From: Nitrobacter sp035546855
Lineage (GTDB): Bacteria > Pseudomonadota > Alphaproteobacteria > Rhizobiales > Xanthobacteraceae
Direction: 5' to 3'
NCBI GenBank assembly: GCA_035546855.1
Contig: DASZVY010000050.1
Location: 45,613-109,612 of the forward strand
Length of the DNA stretch: 64,000 nt
The notes under the pieces were generated by a model. The model saw only the letters and a program-made list of their open reading frames with translations, ran no database searches and had not been told where the DNA came from. The translations under genes were made by a program, and so were the position numbers. Position 1 is the first letter of the stretch. Each line of letters begins with the position of its first letter. This document shows, in pieces, positions 59,501 to 64,000 of this stretch.

Positions 59501-62227
59501 TTATGCCTTCGGCAGCTTCGCCTTCAGCGCATACAGCGCGTCGAGTGCCTCTCGCGGCGACATCTCGTCGGGATGCAGCGTTTTCAGCGTCTCGATCAGT
59601 TGCTCGTCCTCGCTCGGCGGCGCAGGCTCCGCCGCGGCGCGCGACGGCACGGCGAACAGCGGCAGGTCGTCCACCAGCGCGCGGGTCGTCTGCCCGCGGT
59701 CGTTGGCCTCGAGTTTCGCCAGCACGGATTTCGCGCGGGCGATCACCGACGCCGGCAGGCCGGCCAGCTTGGCGACCTGGATGCCGTAGGAGCGATCCGC
59801 GGAGCCCGGCAGCACCTCGTGCAGGAACACCACTTCGCCGTGCCATTCCTTCACCCGGACGGTGGCATTGAACAGGCGGGGCAGCTTCGACGCCAGCGCG
59901 GTCAGTTCATGATAGTGCGTGGCGAACAACGCGCGGCATTTGTTGGCTTCGTGCAGATGCTCGATCGCCGCCCATGCGATGGACAGGCCGTCGAAGGTCG
60001 CGGTGCCGCGGCCGATCTCGTCGAGGATCACCAGCGCACGCTCGCCGGCCTGATTGAGAATGACGGCGGTTTCCACCATTTCGACCATGAAAGTCGAGCG
60101 GCCGCGCGCGAGATCGTCGGCAGCGCCGACACGCGAGAACAGCCGGTCGATGACGCCGATCCGGGCGCGGGCCGCCGGCACGAAACTACCGATCTGCGCC
60201 ATCAGCGCGATCAGCGCGTTCTGGCGCAGGAAAGTTGATTTGCCAGCCATGTTCGGGCCGGTCAGCAGCCAGATCTGACCGGAATTTTGTCCCGGCCCCG
60301 GTGAAAGATCGCAGGCGTTGGCGATGAATGGTTGGCCGTCGCGCTTCAGGGCCTGCTCGACCACCGGATGGCGTCCGCCTTCGATGGCGAATCCGAGCGA
60401 GCCGTCGACCTCGGGCCGGGTGTAGTTGTCGTCGACCGCGAGTTGCGCCAGCGACGTGGCCACGTCCAGCAGGGCGAAGGCGTGCGCAGCGGCGCGAAGG
60501 TCGTCGCTGGCCTCGGCGACCCTCGCTGTGAGCCGATCGAAAATCTCCAGCTCGAGTCCGAGCGCGCGGTCGCCGGCATTGGCGATCTTGGCTTCGATCT
60601 CGCCGAGTTCGGAGGTGGTGAAGCGCACCTGACCAGCGAGCGTCTGGCGATGGATGAAGATGGCGCTGAGCGGCGCGGTCATCAGCTTGTCACCGTGCTG
60701 CGCCGTGACCTCGACGAAATAGCCGAGTACGTTGTTGTGGCGGATCTTCAGCGCCTTGATGCCGGTCTCGTCGGCGTAGCGCGCCTGCATTTCCGCGACC
60801 ACGCGTCGCGAGTCGTCACGCAGCTTGCGCGCTTCGTCGAGCGCGCCTTCGTACCCCTCGCGGACGAAGCCGCCATCGCGTTTCATCAGCGGCAGTTGTT
60901 CCGCGAGGGCGCAGTCGAGCTCGCGGGCAAGATCGCGCGCGGGCTGCCGCAGCGCGTCCATCGCGGCGGCGATGTCGTGCGGCAGATCGCTCATCGTCGC
61001 GAGCCGCGCCAGCACCTGGTCGGCTGCCGCGATGCCGTCGCGAAGTCCTGCAAGATCGCGCGGGCCACCACGCCCGACCGAGAGCCGCGCCAGCGCGCGC
61101 GAGATATCCGGCGCGGTTCGCAGCGCGGCGCGAAGATCGTGACGCGCCGCCCCGTCGGCCACGAATGCAGCGACAGCATCGAGCCGCCGCGCGATCGCGG
61201 CAGTGTCGATCAGCGGCGCGGCCAGACGTTGCGCCAGCAGCCGCGATCCCGCCGCCGTGACCGTGCAGTCGATCGCATCCAGCAGCGAACCGCGCCGCTC
61301 TCCGGACAGCGTTCGCGTCAACTCGAGATTGGCGCGGGTCGCCGGATCGATCGCCATCGTGCTGCCGGAATCTTCCCGCGCGGGCGGCGACAGCGGCGGC
61401 CGCCTGCCGACCTGGGTGCGGTCGATATAGGTCACCGCGGCGGCCGCGGCGGTCGCTTCCAACCGCGACATTGCGCTGAGGCCGTCCATGGTGGCGACGG
61501 CGAAGTAGTCGCACAACCGCCGCTCGGCGGTGGCGCTGTCGAACACGTCGCGGGTCAGCGGCGTGACCGCCGGCCACTCGCGCAGCAGCGCGCTCAGATC
61601 GGCATCGCCATAGAGCGCGTCGGAGACGATGATCTCGTTGGGGTTGATCCGCGCGAGCGTTGCAGCGAGTTCGGCGGTGCTGCACTCGGTGACGATGAAT
61701 TCTGCCGTCGAGATATCGATCCAGGCCAGCGCAATCCTGTCGCCGCCCGATGAGGCCCGCGCCCGCGCCATCGCCAGCAGGTAGTTGTTGGCTTTGGCAT
61801 CCAGCAGCGTGTCTTCGGTCAAGGTGCCCGGGGTTACCAGGCGCACCACGTCGCGGCGGACCACGCTCTTGTTGCCGCGCTTTCGGGCGGCGGCAGGGTC
61901 TTCCATCTGCTCGCAGACGGCGACGCGATGGCCGAGCGCGATCAGGCGGTGCAGGTAATCCTCCGCCCGTTCGACCGGCACGCCGCACATCGGAATGTCG
62001 AGGCCCTGATGCTTGCCGCGCTTGGTGAGCATGATGCCGAGCGCGCGCGACGCCGTCTCGGCGTCCTCGAAGAACAGCTCGTAGAAGTCGCCCATGCGAT
62101 AGAACAGCAGCAGGCCGGGATTGGCAGCCTTGATTTCAAGGTACTGCTCCATCATCGGCGTCACCCGTGCCGTATCGGGAGACCCAGGAGCGTCGTTGGA
62201 CGGAGGGATGGCTTGCTGGATGGTCAT
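59501..62227 (-). CDS. mutS: DNA mismatch repair protein MutS
   Basis: The 908-residue protein has the mismatch-reading Phe48-Tyr-Glu50 (GDFYELFF), core and lever domains, Walker A GPNMAGKST from residue 657, Walker B ILDEIGRGTATFDG and the C-terminal dimerisation tail ending LDALYALKAKLPKA. It initiates mismatch repair. It diverges from pcaF. Confidence 0.98.
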   Translation of the reverse strand: MTIQQAIPPSNDAPGSPDTARVTPMMEQYLEIKAANPGLLLFYRMGDFYELFFEDAETASRALGIMLTKRGKHQGLDIPMCGVPVERAEDYLHRLIALGHRVAVCEQMEDPAAARKRGNKSVVRRDVVRLVTPGTLTEDTLLDAKANNYLLAMARARASSGGDRIALAWIDISTAEFIVTECSTAELAATLARINPNEIIVSDALYGDADLSALLREWPAVTPLTRDVFDSATAERRLCDYFAVATMDGLSAMSRLEATAAAAAVTYIDRTQVGRRPPLSPPAREDSGSTMAIDPATRANLELTRTLSGERRGSLLDAIDCTVTAAGSRLLAQRLAAPLIDTAAIARRLDAVAAFVADGAARHDLRAALRTAPDISRALARLSVGRGGPRDLAGLRDGIAAADQVLARLATMSDLPHDIAAAMDALRQPARDLARELDCALAEQLPLMKRDGGFVREGYEGALDEARKLRDDSRRVVAEMQARYADETGIKALKIRHNNVLGYFVEVTAQHGDKLMTAPLSAIFIHRQTLAGQVRFTTSELGEIEAKIANAGDRALGLELEIFDRLTARVAEASDDLRAAAHAFALLDVATSLAQLAVDDNYTRPEVDGSLGFAIEGGRHPVVEQALKRDGQPFIANACDLSPGPGQNSGQIWLLTGPNMAGKSTFLRQNALIALMAQIGSFVPAARARIGVIDRLFSRVGAADDLARGRSTFMVEMVETAVILNQAGERALVILDEIGRGTATFDGLSIAWAAIEHLHEANKCRALFATHYHELTALASKLPRLFNATVRVKEWHGEVVFLHEVLPGSADRSYGIQVAKLAGLPASVIARAKSVLAKLEANDRGQTTRALVDDLPLFAVPSRAAAEPAPPSEDEQLIETLKTLHPDEMSPREALDALYALKAKLPKA

Positions 62228-62458
62228 GACGGCGAAAACTACAAATTTTCCGGGCCGGTTCCTATCGGATTACGGCGGCCATGCCCGTTTTCCACGCGTT
62301 GGTTCTCAGGTGAAAACCGGAGGGTTCTACGGACATGACCGCCCCCACGGGAATGCGTCGCTGGCACGCAGCGATGATTTGACCTGCCCGGCGTCCGCCG
62401 CTTAAAACTCGCTGCAAGTTCAGGCTTTCAGGCGAGCGGCTTCCAGGGAGAAAACGAA

Positions 62459-63667
62459 ATGCGCGACGTATTTGTGTGTGACGCGGTGCGGACACCGATC
62501 GGCCGGTTCGGCGGCGCGCTGGCCAAGGTGCGTGCGGACGATCTCGCTGCCGCGCCGATCAAGGCGCTGATGGCCAAGCATCCCGGTTTGGACTGGAGCG
62601 CCGTGGACGAAGTCTATTTCGGCTGCGCCAACCAGGCGGGCGAGGACAACCGCAACGTCGCGCGCATGGCGCTGCTGCTGGCCGGTCTGCCGGATTCGGT
62701 TCCCGGGCAGACCCTCAACCGTCTCTGCGCCTCCGGCCTCGATGCGGTCGGTGCGGCAGGGCGCGCGATCCGGGCCGGCGAAATCGACCTTGCCATCGCA
62801 GGCGGCGTCGAATCCATGACCCGGGCGCCGTTCGTGATGGGCAAGGCTCCGACGGCGTTCGCCCGCAGCGCCGAAATCTTCGACACGACGATCGGCTGGC
62901 GCTTCATCAATCCGCTCTTGAAGAAGCAGTACGGTGTCGATGCGATGCCGGAAACCGGCGAAAACGTCGCCGAGGAGTTCCAGGTGTCGCGCGCCGATCA
63001 GGATGCGTTCGCGATCCGCTCGCAGGAACGCGCGGGCAAGGCGATCGCCAGCGGCTATTTCGCCGAGGAGATCACGCCGATCACGATTGCCGGCGGCAAG
63101 GCCGGCCCGACCGTCGTCGACAAGGACGAGCATCCGCGTCCCGAAACCACGCTTGAAGGTCTCGCGAAACTGAAGCCGATCGTGCGCGATCCCGGCACCG
63201 TGACGGCGGGCAACGCATCCGGCGTCAACGACGGCGCCGCCGCCATGATCCTGGCCTCCGAAGCCTCCGTGAAGAAGCACGGCCTGACGCCGCGGGCGCG
63301 TATTCTGGGTCTTGCATCGGCTGGCGTTCCGCCGCGCATCATGGGCATCGGCCCGGTGCCGGCGACGCGCAAGCTGATGGAGCGGCTGGGACTGAAAATT
63401 TCTGACTTCGATTTGATCGAGCTCAACGAAGCTTTCGCCTCGCAGGGGATAGCCTGCCTGCGTCAGCTCGGCGTCAAGGACGATGCCGACTTCGTCAATC
63501 CGCATGGCGGCGCGATTGCGCTCGGCCATCCGCTCGGCATGAGCGGCGCGCGGCTTGCGCTCACCGCCGTGCACGGCATGGAGAAGCGTGGCGGCAAACT
63601 GGCGCTGGCGACCATGTGCGTCGGCGTCGGTCAGGGCGTCGCGATGGCGATCGAAAAGCTGAACTGA
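62459..63667 (+). CDS. pcaF: 3-oxoadipyl-CoA thiolase (beta-ketoadipate pathway)
   Basis: The 402-residue thiolase has acylated Cys90 (LNRLCASGLDAVG), the GHPLGMSGARL histidine motif and the C-terminal Cys in ATMCVGVGQGVAM. The CANQAGEDNRNVARMALLLAGLP segment and the following pcaH gene point to PcaF, which splits 3-oxoadipyl-CoA into succinyl-CoA and acetyl-CoA. Other thiolase roles are possible. Confidence 0.93.
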   Translation: MRDVFVCDAVRTPIGRFGGALAKVRADDLAAAPIKALMAKHPGLDWSAVDEVYFGCANQAGEDNRNVARMALLLAGLPDSVPGQTLNRLCASGLDAVGAAGRAIRAGEIDLAIAGGVESMTRAPFVMGKAPTAFARSAEIFDTTIGWRFINPLLKKQYGVDAMPETGENVAEEFQVSRADQDAFAIRSQERAGKAIASGYFAEEITPITIAGGKAGPTVVDKDEHPRPETTLEGLAKLKPIVRDPGTVTAGNASGVNDGAAAMILASEASVKKHGLTPRARILGLASAGVPPRIMGIGPVPATRKLMERLGLKISDFDLIELNEAFASQGIACLRQLGVKDDADFVNPHGGAIALGHPLGMSGARLALTAVHGMEKRGGKLALATMCVGVGQGVAMAIEKLN

Positions 63668-63708
63668 TCGTCGGTTCGGAAGGCGGTACGGACCGCTTTC
63701 CCGAATTG

Positions 63709-63723
63709 ATTATATAATATAAT
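63709..63723. promoter_or_regulatory. AT-rich palindrome upstream of pcaH (possible operator or -10 region)
   Basis: ATTATATAAT at 63709-63718 is a perfect palindrome and continues into a second TATAAT (63718-63723). It lies about 55 bp before the pcaH ATG and after the pcaF stop. It could be a -10 region or regulator site; no good -35 was found. Confidence 0.35.
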
Positions 63724-63778
63724 GATCTGACGGAAACGTTGCCGGGCTGGTCCGTCGCCCGGTCGGGAGAAGATCGTC

Positions 63779-64000
63779 ATGACGCTTGTCTATCCGCTCG
63801 AAGGCCTCAAGGCTCATCCGAACCGGCTCTCTCCCGGTTACAAAAGCACGATCAAGCGGGCGCCACAGAAGCCGCTGATCCCGATGCGTCACACGCTGTC
63901 GGAATTGACCGGGCCGGTTTACGGCCACGATACCGTCCGGCCGAGCGACACCGACCTCACCACGCAGCATTCCGCCGAGCCGCTCGGCGAACGCATCATC
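63779..64000 (+). CDS. pcaH: Protocatechuate 3,4-dioxygenase beta subunit, N-terminal part (cut by window end)
   Basis: An ATG at 63779 opens a frame that runs to the last base of the window (74 codons). The residues YPLEGLKAHPNRLSPGYKST, IKRAPQKPLIPMRHTLSELTGP and VYGHDTVRPSDTDLTTQHS then AEPLGERII match the start of PcaH, the iron-binding subunit of protocatechuate 3,4-dioxygenase. The iron ligands lie beyond the window. It sits 111 bp after pcaF, consistent with a pca cluster continuing to the right. Confidence 0.9.
   Translation, partial: MTLVYPLEGLKAHPNRLSPGYKSTIKRAPQKPLIPMRHTLSELTGPVYGHDTVRPSDTDLTTQHSAEPLGERII

Overview
This window is high-GC alphaproteobacterial chromosome. It most likely comes from the Nitrobacteraceae/Bradyrhizobiaceae (Bradyrhizobium, Rhodopseudomonas, Afipia or Tardiphaga type). 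The evidence is the gene content and order: atpHAGDC, priA/xerC, an mdh-sucCDAB-lpdA block, a RegSR redox pair, MmcB, a Cys-type PHA depolymerase, and abundant short intergenic palindromes of the 'gtcatgcccgg...ccgggcatgac' kind. The genus cannot be fixed from sequence reading alone. Nearly all of it is core genome. I saw no rRNA, tRNA, CRISPR array, IS element or prophage.

Layout. 1-1450: end of a divergent polysaccharide deacetylase gene and two tandem RppH-like Nudix hydrolases. 1522-7067 (minus): F1 ATP synthase operon atpH-atpA-atpG-ohr-atpD-atpC, with a peroxidase gene (ohr) lodged between atpG and atpD. 7.7-11.8 kb: an RlpA-like protein and, on the minus strand, a type I secretion pair (HlyD-family adaptor plus C39-peptidase ABC transporter). 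11.9-16 kb: priA and xerC diverging, then a DUF4337 membrane protein. 16-26 kb (minus): TCA block mdh, sucC, sucD, sucA, sucB, an SDR gene, lpdA. 26.4-33.9 kb: zapE, thpR, a GDSL arylesterase diverging from a YbbA/YbbP-like ABC exporter, and a Bax-inhibitor-1-like protein.

34-42 kb is a loosely organised metabolic and stress stretch: GNAT acetyltransferase, SDR, LLM flavin oxidoreductase, HtpX, DHA2-type MFS exporter, HCCA isomerase-like protein, DUF1236 protein, MBL hydrolase. 42-50.3 kb holds signalling and repair genes: a GGDEF-EAL protein, MmcB, the RegS/RegR redox two-component system, a PHA depolymerase and a YgjP-type metallopeptidase. 50.4-62.2 kb has a class A PBP, an ABC amino-acid-type binding protein, Ogt, GlnD, an OsmC-like protein, an internally duplicated membrane protein and MutS. 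The window ends in beta-ketoadipate genes: pcaF and the 5' part of pcaH, which is cut by the window edge.

Working themes are energy metabolism (ATP synthase plus most of the TCA cycle), redox response (RegSR, Ohr, OsmC), DNA maintenance (PriA, XerC, MmcB, Ogt, MutS) and envelope quality control (RlpA, PBP, HtpX, YccA). I found no clearly new multi-gene system. The items most worth a second look are the ohr insertion in the atp operon, the orphan C39 exporter, a two-fold repeated membrane protein, a 169-bp MITE-like inverted-repeat element, and the habit of intergenic palindromes to sit inside the atp and suc operons.
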